From Pseudomonadota bacterium (GTDB taxonomy: Bacteria; Pseudomonadota; Gammaproteobacteria; Xanthomonadales; Xanthomonadaceae): a DNA stretch of 21,617 nucleotides. The translations under genes were made by a program, and so were the position numbers. Positions 1 to 6,820 of the stretch are shown one piece after another (position 1 is the stretch's first letter; every line of letters starts with the position of its first letter). Below the pieces are notes generated by a model that worked only from the letters and a program-made list of their open reading frames with translations, had not been told where the DNA came from and ran no database searches. The stretch spans positions 1 to 21,617 of the forward strand of contig JAEWJB010000044.1 in the NCBI GenBank assembly GCA_023386795.1, in the 5' to 3' direction.

Positions 1-62
1 CACCGCAAGCCGCCCTACCCCCCGCCCCCCCGACAAAGCGCCCCCAAAAAAACCCCACCCCC
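1..62 (-). other. G-tract-rich stretch (possible G-quadruplex) beyond msrA
   Basis: The plus strand carries C runs at 18-23, 25-31, 41-45, 53-56 and 58-62, so the minus strand has five G-tracts of four or more within about 45 nt, separated partly by a T7 run. This meets the usual pattern for an intramolecular G-quadruplex. It lies downstream of the msrA terminator, and I see no gene in it. Folding is inferred from composition only. Confidence 0.45.
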
Positions 63-67
63 ACATC

Positions 68-102
68 AAAAAAAAGAAAGCCGCCCTGTCACCAGCGCGG
101 CT
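68..102 (-). terminator. Intrinsic terminator of the DUF2007-msrA unit
   Basis: Read on the minus strand, the stem is AGCCGC, a G·G mismatch, CTG, loop GTGA, CAG, then GCGGCT, followed at once by TTC and eight T residues (positions 78 to 68). A GC-rich stem with a GNRA-type tetraloop and a U-tract is a textbook Rho-independent terminator. It begins 31 nt after the msrA stop codon. A T9 run at 129-121 also lies between the stop and the stem. Confidence 0.85.
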
Positions 103-133
103 AACCAAACCCATCCGGGTAAAAAAAAACCGA

Positions 134-808
134 TCAGACATCCAACCCGATAGGGCAGCTCACCCCGGTCCCGCCGATCCCACAATATCCATTGGGATTC
201 TTCGCCAGATACTGCTGGTGGTAATCCTCGGCGTAGTAGAACTCCGGCGCCGGATACACGATCTCGGTAGTGATATCGCCATAACCGGCGGCCCGCAGCT
301 GCTGCTGGTAGGCATCGCGGCTCTTCAGCGCGGCCTCGTACTGCGCCTGCGTGTGGCAATAGATCGCCGAACGGTACTGCGTGCCCGTGTCGTTGCCCTG
401 GCGCATGCCCTGGGTGGGGTCATGGTTTTCCCAGAAAGTTCGCAACACCTCATCCAGCGAAACCTTCGCCGGGTCGAACACCACGCGCACCACTTCCGCA
501 TGCCCGGTCATGCCGGAGCACGCTTCCTCGTAGGTCGGGTTCGGGGTCTGCCCGCCCTGGTAGCCCACCGCCGTGGTCACCACGCCCGGCAGCTGCCAGA
601 ACTTGCGCTCCGCGCCCCAGAAGCAACCCATGCCGACGTCGAGCACCTCCAGCCCGGCGAAGTCGCCCTTCAGCGGCTGGCCGTTGACGAAGTGGACGTT
701 GTGCAGCGGCAGCGGGGTGTCGCGGCCCGGCAGGGCCTCGCCTTCGCGTGGCAGGCGCTGCTTGAACGCGCCGATGCCGAGTTTCATCGCCGATCCGATT
801 CCGAGCAT
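134..808 (-). CDS. msrA: Peptide-methionine (S)-S-oxide reductase MsrA
   Basis: 224-residue MsrA, which reduces methionine-S-sulfoxide in proteins and free methionine and so repairs oxidative damage in the cytoplasm. The catalytic motif GCFWGAE is at residues 61-67 (nucleophile Cys62), followed by GHAEVVRV near 103-110 and GNDTGTQYRS at 138-147. Two C-terminal cysteines, Cys209 (NGYCG) and Cys218 (GVSCP), match the resolving pair of thioredoxin-recycled MsrA enzymes. The start at 808 is chosen because a perfect AGGAGG (plus-strand 815-820) lies 6 nt upstream; a second ATG at 787 lacks this. That ribosome-binding site runs into the stop codon of the upstream DUF2007 gene (820-822), so the two are probably translationally coupled. 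A strong terminator follows. Length is normal for the family. Confidence 0.97.
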   Translation of the reverse strand: MLGIGSAMKLGIGAFKQRLPREGEALPGRDTPLPLHNVHFVNGQPLKGDFAGLEVLDVGMGCFWGAERKFWQLPGVVTTAVGYQGGQTPNPTYEEACSGMTGHAEVVRVVFDPAKVSLDEVLRTFWENHDPTQGMRQGNDTGTQYRSAIYCHTQAQYEAALKSRDAYQQQLRAAGYGDITTEIVYPAPEFYYAEDYHQQYLAKNPNGYCGIGGTGVSCPIGLDV

Positions 809-819
809 GGGGGACCTCC

Positions 820-1086
820 TCAGGCCGGCAGGAAGCCGGGTTCCGGGTCGCCGTCCGATATGGGGTCTTCCCCCGCGCCCGCCAAGTCCAGCCCGGCGAT
901 GACGTCCCGGGCCTGCGGCAGCAGCGGATCGGGGACGCAGACCCGCAGGACGCCGAACAAGGGCAACTCGCCCCCGGCCCCCAGCAGGGATTCGCCGAAC
1001 ACGAAGGCCGGGATGCCCGCATCCTCCAGGGCGTGCTTGACCAGGTGGGCGTCGAACAGATTCTCCGCGCGGTAGGCAACCTGCAT
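820..1086 (-). CDS. DUF2007-type small protein
   Basis: 88-residue protein resembling the DUF2007 family (often labelled putative signal-transducing protein), a small alpha/beta fold. The N-terminus (YRAENLFDAHLVKHALEDAGIPAFV) has the family's typical opening, in which a helix allows avoidance of the neighbouring strand and is followed by a glycine-rich turn and the segment LRVCVPDPLLPQARDVI. There is no signal peptide or membrane segment. The molecular role of the family is not established. It is the first gene of a two-gene unit with msrA; its TGA abuts the msrA Shine-Dalgarno. A GGGAG sits about 7 nt before the ATG. A small hairpin (CCGGC/GCCGG) is encoded just before the stop. Family assignment is from the N-terminal pattern and size. 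Confidence 0.8.
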   Translation of the reverse strand: MQVAYRAENLFDAHLVKHALEDAGIPAFVFGESLLGAGGELPLFGVLRVCVPDPLLPQARDVIAGLDLAGAGEDPISDGDPEPGFLPA

Positions 1087-1204
1087 GGGACGGCTCCCGG
1101 GAACGAGGTACCCAGCATAAGCCCGTCGTGCTGCCGTCGGGGCCGACGCCCAGCGGGACCCACGGCCTTGTTAAACTGGCTGTCTTCCCGATTTCCTGCC
1201 CGGC
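1087..1204. promoter_or_regulatory. Divergent intergenic region, DUF2007-msrA / glnS
   Basis: 118 bp separate two divergent starts and must hold both promoters. On the minus strand TATGCT (plus 1114-1119) is a plausible -10 with a 27-nt leader. On the plus strand TAAACT (1172-1177) is a plausible -10, also with a 27-nt leader to the glnS ATG. No good -35 box is visible for either, so both are tentative. Confidence 0.35.
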
Positions 1205-2956
1205 ATGTCCACCTCCCCCGATTCCGCAGCCCCCGCCTCCGAGTCCGCAGCCCCCGAGAAGCGCGATTTCATCCGCCAGATCGTCCGCGAGGACCTGGCC
1301 AGCGGCAAGCACGCCGCCATCCGCACGCGCTTCCCGCCCGAGCCCAATGGCTACCTGCACATCGGCCACGCCAAGGCGATCTGCCTGGACTTCGGCATCG
1401 CCGCCGAGTTCGGCGGGCTGTGCAACCTGCGCTTCGACGACACCAACCCGGCCAAGGAAGATCCCGAGTTCGTCCAGGCCATCCAGGACGATGTGCGCTG
1501 GCTGGGCTTCGACTGGGCCTCGCTGCGCCATGCCTCGGATTACTTCGAGGTCTACTACCGCGCCGCGCAGAAGCTGATCCGCGAAGGCAAGGCGTTCGTG
1601 TGCGACCTGTCGGCCGAACAGGTGCGCGAGTACCGCGGCACGCTCACCGAGCCGGGCCGCAATTCGCCCTACCGCGACCGTAGCGTGGAAGAAAACCTGG
1701 ACCTGTTCGCGCGCATGCGCGCCGGCGAATTCCCCGATGGCGCACGCACGCTGCGCGCCAAGATCGACATGGCCAGCGGCAACATCAACCTGCGCGACCC
1801 GGCGCTGTACCGCATCAAGCACGTCGAGCACCAGAACACCGGCAACGAGTGGCCGATCTACCCCATGTACGATTTCGCCCATTCGCTGGGCGATGCGGTG
1901 GAAGGCATCACCCATTCGCTGTGCACGCTGGAGTTCGAGGACCATCGCCCGCTGTACGACTGGTGCGTGGACAACGTCGACCTGGCCGGCGATGCGTCGC
2001 TGATCGAGTCGCTGGTGGCCAAGGGCTACCCGCGCGAAGCGGCCAAGCCACGCCAGATCGAATTCTCGCGCCTGAACATCAACTACACCGTGATGAGCAA
2101 GCGCAAGCTCACCCAGCTCGTCGCCGAGCACCTGGTGGACGGCTGGGACGATCCGCGCATGTACACGCTGCAGGGCCTGCGCCGCCGCGGCTATACACCG
2201 GCCGCGCTGCGCCTGCTGGTGGACCGCGTGGGCATTTCCAAGCAGAACTCGGTGATCGACTTCTCGGTGCTGGAAGGCTGCCTGCGCGAAGACCTCGATG
2301 CGCGCGCGCCGCGCCGCATGGCGGTGATCGACCCGCTCAAGTTCGTGCTCACCAACCTGGACGAAGGCCACGAGGAAACGCTGGAGTTCGCCAACCACCC
2401 GAAGGACGAGTCCTTCGGCACGCGCCACGTGCCGTTCTCGCGCGAGGTGTGGATCGAGCGCGAGGATTTCGCCGAAGTGCCGCCGAAGGGCTGGAAGCGC
2501 CTGGTGCCGGGCGGCGAAGTGCGCCTGCGCGGCGCGGGCATCGCGCGCGTGGACGAAGTGGTGAAGAACGAGGCCGGCGAAATCGTCGAGCTGCGCGGCT
2601 GGCTGGATCCGGAATCGCGCCCGGGCATGGAAGGCGCCAACCGCAAGATCAAGGGCACGATCCACTGGGTCAGCGCGCGCCATGCGGTGCCGGCGGAAAT
2701 CCGCCTGTACGACCGCCTGTTCTCGGTCGAGAACCCGGATGACGAATCCGAGGGCAAGACCTACCGCGATCACCTGAACCCGGATTCCAAGCGCAGCGTG
2801 CGGGGCTACCTGGAGCCCTCCGCCGCGCAGGCGGCACCGGAGCAGTCGTTCCAGTTCGAGCGCATGGGCTACTTCGTCGCCGACCGCCGCGACCACACGC
2901 CCGCCGCGCCGGTGTTCAACCGCAGCGTGACCCTGCGCGACACCTGGGGCGCGTAA
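1205..2956 (+). CDS. glnS: Glutaminyl-tRNA synthetase
   Basis: 583-residue class I aminoacyl-tRNA synthetase that charges tRNA-Gln with glutamine in the cytoplasm. The Rossmann-fold HIGH signature is at residues 52-55 within PPEPNGYLHIGHAK, and the KMSKS counterpart is VMSKRK at 296-301. The C-terminal half fits the two-domain beta-barrel anticodon-binding module of GlnRS and ends with FNRSVTLRDTW, a hallmark of bacterial GlnRS rather than GltX. It is about 30 residues longer than the E. coli enzyme, partly through an Ala/Ser/Pro-rich N-terminal tail (residues 1-18). ATG 1205 is the only start that keeps the aligned core and a short tail. A hairpin whose loop is the TAA stop codon follows. 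The AraC-type gene starts 28 bp downstream. Confidence 0.98.
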   Translation: MSTSPDSAAPASESAAPEKRDFIRQIVREDLASGKHAAIRTRFPPEPNGYLHIGHAKAICLDFGIAAEFGGLCNLRFDDTNPAKEDPEFVQAIQDDVRWLGFDWASLRHASDYFEVYYRAAQKLIREGKAFVCDLSAEQVREYRGTLTEPGRNSPYRDRSVEENLDLFARMRAGEFPDGARTLRAKIDMASGNINLRDPALYRIKHVEHQNTGNEWPIYPMYDFAHSLGDAVEGITHSLCTLEFEDHRPLYDWCVDNVDLAGDASLIESLVAKGYPREAAKPRQIEFSRLNINYTVMSKRKLTQLVAEHLVDGWDDPRMYTLQGLRRRGYTPAALRLLVDRVGISKQNSVIDFSVLEGCLREDLDARAPRRMAVIDPLKFVLTNLDEGHEETLEFANHPKDESFGTRHVPFSREVWIEREDFAEVPPKGWKRLVPGGEVRLRGAGIARVDEVVKNEAGEIVELRGWLDPESRPGMEGANRKIKGTIHWVSARHAVPAEIRLYDRLFSVENPDDESEGKTYRDHLNPDSKRSVRGYLEPSAAQAAPEQSFQFERMGYFVADRRDHTPAAPVFNRSVTLRDTWGA

Positions 2957-2965
2957 CGCGCCAGG
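2943..2965 (+). terminator. GC-rich hairpin centred on the glnS stop codon
   Basis: GGCGCG (2948-2953) and CGCGCC (2957-2962) pair perfectly around TAA (2954-2956), which is the glnS stop. CCT (2943-2945) and AGG (2963-2965) can extend the stem across a two-G bulge. No U-tract follows, so a terminator or attenuator role is inferred only from position and stability. Confidence 0.45.
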
Positions 2966-2984
2966 GTCGCCGCGCCGTCGCCCC

Positions 2985-3722
2985 ATGCTCCCTTCCAGCG
3001 CCCTGAGCCTGCGCAGCTACGCCCCCGAGGCGTATACGCACGCGCACGATCATGTGCAGGTGGTGCTGCCGCTCCTGGGCGGCATGGCGATGGACGTCGG
3101 CGGTCGCGGTGGCGAGGTCGGCATCGACCGCGGTGCTTTCATCGCGCCCGGCACCGCGCATACGCAGGGCGCGAACGTCCCGAACTGTTTCCTGGTTCTC
3201 GACTGCACCCTGGAAGACATCGGCGAGGCCGGCTGTGATCGCCTCGCCCGGCAGCCGTTCGTCGACATATCGCCTTCCACCCGGCAGCTGCTGGACTACA
3301 TCGCGCTTCGCCGCCAGGGCAGCGCGCTGCCGACGGTGCTGGGCGCGCATTGCCTGCCGTTGCTGATGCGCGAACTGGTGCCCGACGCGCCCGAACGCGG
3401 ACGCCTGCGGCAACTGCTGCGGCGGATCGAGGCCTGCGCCGGCGCGGCGTGGCCGGTCGACCGCATGGCCGCCGAATTGCACGTCAGCGTCAGCCGCCTG
3501 CACGCCTTGTTCAAGCGCGAGCTCGATACCAGCCCGCAGGCGTGGCTGGCGGAGCTGCGCCTGCGCCGCGTGATGGACCAGCTGGCCCATACCGACATCC
3601 CGCTGGCCGCACTGGCCATCGAGGGAGGCTGGTCCGACCAGACGACGATGACCCGCGCCATGCGGCGCGCCACCGGGCTGACCCCGGCGGCGTTCCGGCG
3701 TGCGCGGCGTGCGATGCAGTAG
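2985..3722 (+). CDS. AraC-family transcriptional regulator
   Basis: 245-residue regulator with a cupin-like sensor domain (about residues 10-95; THAHDHVQVVLPL, then GAFIAPGTAHTQG) and a C-terminal AraC/XylS DNA-binding domain (about 145-245). The first helix-turn-helix spans roughly 157-178 (RMAAELHVSVSRLHALFKREL) and the second roughly 203-225 (IPLAALAIEGGWSDQTTMTRAMRR), ending in the usual GLTPAAFRRARR. The ligand is unknown. The start ATG is 28 bp after glnS and has no obvious Shine-Dalgarno. The EamA exporter starts 43 bp downstream on the same strand, so control of that exporter is a reasonable inference; regulators paired with DMT exporters are common. Confidence 0.9.
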   Translation: MLPSSALSLRSYAPEAYTHAHDHVQVVLPLLGGMAMDVGGRGGEVGIDRGAFIAPGTAHTQGANVPNCFLVLDCTLEDIGEAGCDRLARQPFVDISPSTRQLLDYIALRRQGSALPTVLGAHCLPLLMRELVPDAPERGRLRQLLRRIEACAGAAWPVDRMAAELHVSVSRLHALFKRELDTSPQAWLAELRLRRVMDQLAHTDIPLAALAIEGGWSDQTTMTRAMRRATGLTPAAFRRARRAMQ

Positions 3723-3765
3723 CCCAGGCCAAGAAATCCACGCGCCAGGGCGGCATGCTGCGCCG

Positions 3766-4725
3766 ATGCACGACACCCCGCCTCGACCCGCCCACCCGCT
3801 CGCCGCCGGCATCACCAGTGGCGTGGTCGCCGGCGCGCTGTGGGGTCTGGTCTTCCTCGCTCCCCAGCTGCTGCGCGACTTCACCCCGCTGCAGATGTCG
3901 ATCTCGCGCTACCTCGCCTACGGCCTGATTGCGTTGCTGGTACTGGCGCCGCGCTGGCGTCGCGCGATCGCCCCGATGCGCGCGGCCGACTGGTGGACGC
4001 TGGCGCGCCTGAGCGTGCTCGGCAACCTGCTGTACTACGTGCTGCTCGGCGCGGCGGTGCAGTGGGCCGGGGGCGCGGCAGCCTCGTTGATCATCGGCTT
4101 GCTGCCGGTTTCGGTGACGCTGGTGGGCTCGCGCGCAGCCGGTGCGCTGCGGCTGTCGGCGCTGGCGTGGCCGCTGGCGCTGTGCGTGCTTGGCGTGGGC
4201 CTGGTGGGCGCGCAGGCGCTCGCCGGCGGCCCGCAGGACACTCAAGCACTGGGTACGCGCCTGGCCGGGCTGGCCTGCGCGTTCGGCGCGTTGCTTTCCT
4301 GGACGGCGTACTCGGTGGGCAACGCGCGCTGGTTGTCGCGACGCCCGGAGATCTCCAGCCAGGACGGCTCGCTGCTCACCGGCGTCGTGACCGGCGCGCT
4401 GGCCCTGCTGGGCGCCGCGCCGGCGTTCCTGGGGGGCGTGGCGCATGCGCCGGCGGACTGGATGCGCTTCTGGGGCATCGCCGTGGTCATCGCGCTGTTC
4501 GCCTCGGTGATCGGCAACGCGCTGTGGAACCGCAGCAGCCGGCTGCTGCCGCTCACGCTGGTGGGGCAGATGATCGTCTTCGAGACGGTCTTCGCCCTGC
4601 TCTACGGCTTCCTGTGGGAACAGCGCTGGCCCAGCGTGCTCGAAGCGCTGGCCATCGCCTGCCTGCTGGCGGGGGTATACGGCTGCACCGCCGCCCATAT
4701 CGAACGGCGGGGAAAACCGGCGTAA
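3766..4725 (+). CDS. EamA/DMT-family transporter
   Basis: 319-residue inner-membrane protein with about ten hydrophobic segments arranged as two five-helix halves, typical of the drug/metabolite transporter (EamA) superfamily. Visible landmarks include GALWGLVFLAPQLL in helix 1, SISRYLAYGLIALLVL in helix 2, a conserved-type IIGLLPVSVTLVG near 109-121, and the second-half pattern ALWNRSSRLLPLTLVGQMIVFETVFALLYGF near 252-282. It resembles the YtfF-type subgroup rather than RhaT or YddG. Substrate is unknown. ATG 3766 is preferred over an upstream in-frame start at 3700 that would overlap the regulator gene and add a charged 22-residue tail. Likely co-transcribed with, or controlled by, the AraC-type protein. 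Confidence 0.88.
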   Translation: MHDTPPRPAHPLAAGITSGVVAGALWGLVFLAPQLLRDFTPLQMSISRYLAYGLIALLVLAPRWRRAIAPMRAADWWTLARLSVLGNLLYYVLLGAAVQWAGGAAASLIIGLLPVSVTLVGSRAAGALRLSALAWPLALCVLGVGLVGAQALAGGPQDTQALGTRLAGLACAFGALLSWTAYSVGNARWLSRRPEISSQDGSLLTGVVTGALALLGAAPAFLGGVAHAPADWMRFWGIAVVIALFASVIGNALWNRSSRLLPLTLVGQMIVFETVFALLYGFLWEQRWPSVLEALAIACLLAGVYGCTAAHIERRGKPA

Positions 4726-4732
4726 CGGGCGC

Positions 4733-4763
4733 TTGCCGGCGTCCGGCTTAAGATCGCCGGCAA
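4733..4763 (+). promoter_or_regulatory. Inverted repeat flanking a -10-like hexamer
   Basis: TTGCCGGC (4733-4740) and GCCGGCAA (4756-4763) form a perfect 8-bp inverted repeat with a 15-nt spacer. TAAGAT (4749-4754) inside the spacer is a candidate -10, giving a leader of about 25 nt to the lipoprotein ATG at 4785. It could be an operator over the promoter or a terminator-like structure for the preceding exporter gene; there is no U-tract. Confidence 0.35.
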
Positions 4764-4784
4764 CCTGGCCGTCCGGATATCGCC

Positions 4785-5168
4785 ATGCGCCTTGCCTTCT
4801 GCCTCGCCCTCGCCACGCTGCTGGCCGCCTGCAGCGCTTCGCCGGCCCAGCCTGCTCCCCAGCCCACCAAGCCGCCGCAGGCCCGCGTCACGCCCGCTCC
4901 CGCCCTGGACCTGCGCTGCCGTACCGACGCCGACTGCAGGGTGAAGAATGTCGGCAACTGCTGCGGCGCCGCGCCCGCCTGCGTGAACGTGGACAGCCCC
5001 GCCGATCCGGCGGCCGTCATGGCCCAATGCCAGGCCAGCGGCCGCATGAGCGTGTGCGGCTCCCCGCAGATCACCGGCTGCCAGTGCGTGGAAGGCCGGT
5101 GCAGCGCGAAGCAGGCCAGTGCCGATACACTGCGCCGCCCCATGGAATCCCCGGAACCGGTCCACTGA
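4785..5168 (+). CDS. Cysteine-rich predicted lipoprotein
   Basis: 127-residue protein with a lipoprotein signal: a hydrophobic stretch (LAFCLALATLLAAC) ending in the lipobox LAAC at residues 13-16, with Ser17 at the +2 position, which favours the outer membrane. A proline/alanine-rich linker (about 18-41) follows. The globular part holds ten cysteines (45, 51, 59, 60, 66, 82, 91, 99, 101, 106), an even number consistent with disulfide bonding in the periplasm. I do not recognise a named family; the spacing resembles small Cys-rich secreted domains. Its TGA shares TGATG with the start of the deaminase gene, so translation is probably coupled. Function unknown. Confidence 0.8.
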   Translation: MRLAFCLALATLLAACSASPAQPAPQPTKPPQARVTPAPALDLRCRTDADCRVKNVGNCCGAAPACVNVDSPADPAAVMAQCQASGRMSVCGSPQITGCQCVEGRCSAKQASADTLRRPMESPEPVH

Positions 5169-5728
5169 TGCTGTACGCGCAAGTCCATCTCACCCTGCCC
5201 GCCTGGGTCCACGAACACGTCGACCTGTCCGAGCGCTATCCGGGCGACGCGATGAAGGTGGCGCTGGCCATCGAACTGTCGCGGCTCAACGTGGAAGCGC
5301 GCAGTGGCGGCCCGTTCGGCGCGGCGGTGTTCGGCCCGGACGACCGCGTCATCGCGGTGGGCGTCAACCGCGTGGTGCCGCACAACACCTCGCTGGCGCA
5401 CGCCGAGAACATGGCCTACATGCTGGCGCAGCAGCGCCTGCAGACCCCGCGCCTGAACGACGTGGTCAAGCCGATCACCCTGGCCACCTCCTCGCAGCCG
5501 TGCTGCCAGTGCTACGGCGCCACCATCTGGGCCGGCATCGACCGCCTGTTGATCGGCGCGCGCGCCGAAGACGTGATGGAACTGACCGAATTCGACGAAG
5601 GTCCGCTGCCGGCGGACTGGGTGGGCGAGCTCAACCGCCGCGGCATCGAGGTCGTGCGCGACCTCCACCGCGACGACGCGCGCGCGGTGCTGCGTGCCTA
5701 CGGGGAAACCGGTGGCGACCATTACTGA
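5168..5728 (+). CDS. CDA-fold nucleoside/nucleobase deaminase family protein
   Basis: 186-residue zinc-dependent deaminase of the cytidine/guanine deaminase superfamily. The zinc-site motifs are HAE at residues 78-80 (His ligand and catalytic Glu80) and PCCQC at 111-115 (Cys112 and Cys115 as ligands; Cys113 is an extra cysteine). The core GGPFGAAVFGPDDRVIAVGVN (about 47-67) is typical of the TadA/guanine-deaminase branch. The first 30 residues and the C-terminal 45 residues are outside the minimal domain. Substrate cannot be assigned; it is not TadA itself, whose zinc motif and C-terminus differ. The ATG overlaps the lipoprotein stop (TGATG), which fixes the start. The rlmM gene follows after 9 nt. 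Confidence 0.85.
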   Translation: MLYAQVHLTLPAWVHEHVDLSERYPGDAMKVALAIELSRLNVEARSGGPFGAAVFGPDDRVIAVGVNRVVPHNTSLAHAENMAYMLAQQRLQTPRLNDVVKPITLATSSQPCCQCYGATIWAGIDRLLIGARAEDVMELTEFDEGPLPADWVGELNRRGIEVVRDLHRDDARAVLRAYGETGGDHY

Positions 5729-5737
5729 GGTGTCGCC

Positions 5738-6796
5738 ATGAACGGCCTGCTTTGCTACTGCCGCCCCGGCTTCGAGCCGGAACTGGCCGGTGAACTGGCC
5801 GAACGCGCCGCGCACGCCGGCCTGCATGGCTATGCGCGCACGCAGCGCAACGAGGCGCACGTGCTGTTCGTCTGCGAGGACGCGGCCGCGCTGTCGGCGC
5901 AGCTGCCTTGGCGTTCGCTGATCTTCGCGCGCCAGAAGCTGGTACTGCTGGCCGAACTGCGCGGCATCGACCCGCGCGACCGCATCACGCCGGTGCTGGC
6001 GGCGCTGTCCGAGCTGCCGCCAGCGCAGCAGGTGCGCTATGGCGACTTGTGGGTGGAACACCCGGATTCGGACACCGCCAAGCCGCTGGCCGGGCTGGCG
6101 CGCAGCTTCGGCAACGCCTTGCGCCCGGCGCTGCGCAAGGCCGGCCTGCTTACCGACAAGCCGCAACCGCGGCTGCCGCGCCTGCACCTGTGCTTCCTGG
6201 ACGGCGACCACGTGCTGCTCGCCCAGGCGGACCCCGCCGACAGCGCGCCGTGGCCGCTGGGCATTCCGCGCCTGAAGCTGCTGCCCGACGCGCCCTCGCG
6301 TTCGGCGCTGAAGCTGGAGGAAGCGCTGATGACCCTGCTTGCCCCGGAGGAACGCGAGCACCTACTGCGCCCCGGCATGCGCGCGGCCGACCTCGGCGCC
6401 GCCCCCGGCGGCTGGACCTGGGTCCTGACCCGCGAACACCTGCATGTCACCAGCGTGGACAACGGCCCGCTACGCGAGCACGTGCTCGACACGGGTCTGG
6501 TCGAACACCTGCGCGCCGACGGTTTCCACTGGAAGCCGGACAAGCCGCTGGACTGGATGGTCTGCGACATGGTCGAACAGCCGCGCCGCGTGGCCGAGCG
6601 CATGGGCGAGTGGATCGCCCAGGGCTGGTGCAGGCATGCGATCTTCAACCTCAAGCTGCCGATGAAGAAACGCTGGGATGAAACCCGGCTCTGCCTGGAC
6701 CTGTTCCAGGAACGCGCCGGCCGCCCCCTGTTGATCCGGGCCAAGCAGCTGTATCACGATCGGGAAGAGATCACCGTATTCGCCACCCCGGCCTGA
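5738..6796 (+). CDS. rlmM: 23S rRNA (cytidine(2498)-2'-O)-methyltransferase RlmM
   Basis: 352-residue methyltransferase that 2'-O-methylates C2498 in the peptidyl-transferase centre of 23S rRNA. The N-terminal part (about 1-160) corresponds to the THUMP-containing RNA-binding region. The SAM-binding motif DLGAAPGGWTW starts at Asp218. The 2'-O-methyltransferase catalytic tetrad can be read as Lys191 (ALKLEEAL), Asp277 (VCDMVEQP), Lys306 (FNLKLPMKKRW) and a Glu at 343/344 (DREEITV). Length is close to the E. coli enzyme (366). A GAGGTG ribosome-binding site at 5727-5732 overlaps the deaminase stop and lies 5 nt before the ATG. The stop codon is in the loop of a 6-bp hairpin. Confidence 0.95.
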   Translation: MNGLLCYCRPGFEPELAGELAERAAHAGLHGYARTQRNEAHVLFVCEDAAALSAQLPWRSLIFARQKLVLLAELRGIDPRDRITPVLAALSELPPAQQVRYGDLWVEHPDSDTAKPLAGLARSFGNALRPALRKAGLLTDKPQPRLPRLHLCFLDGDHVLLAQADPADSAPWPLGIPRLKLLPDAPSRSALKLEEALMTLLAPEEREHLLRPGMRAADLGAAPGGWTWVLTREHLHVTSVDNGPLREHVLDTGLVEHLRADGFHWKPDKPLDWMVCDMVEQPRRVAERMGEWIAQGWCRHAIFNLKLPMKKRWDETRLCLDLFQERAGRPLLIRAKQLYHDREEITVFATPA

Positions 6797-6802
6797 GCCG
6801 GG
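6787..6802 (+). terminator. Hairpin with the rlmM stop codon in its loop
   Basis: CCCGGC (6787-6792) and GCCGGG (6797-6802) pair perfectly around the tetranucleotide CTGA, which contains the rlmM TGA (6794-6796). No U-tract follows; the next gene's AAGGGA ribosome-binding site lies 7 nt downstream. A partial terminator or a processing/stability element is inferred. Confidence 0.4.
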
Positions 6803-6820
6803 ATCATCCAAGGGAATTCC

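Noticed and set aside
134..2986. A 950-codon open frame on the minus strand running through glnS into msrA
   Set aside because: Only its last 224 codons are real (MsrA). The rest is antisense to glnS, a certain gene, and has the His/Arg/Ala/Val-rich makeup of a GC-rich antisense shadow.
3700..3765. N-terminal extension of the EamA transporter
   Set aside because: It overlaps the end of the regulator gene, adds a polar tail before the first helix and has no supporting ribosome-binding site.
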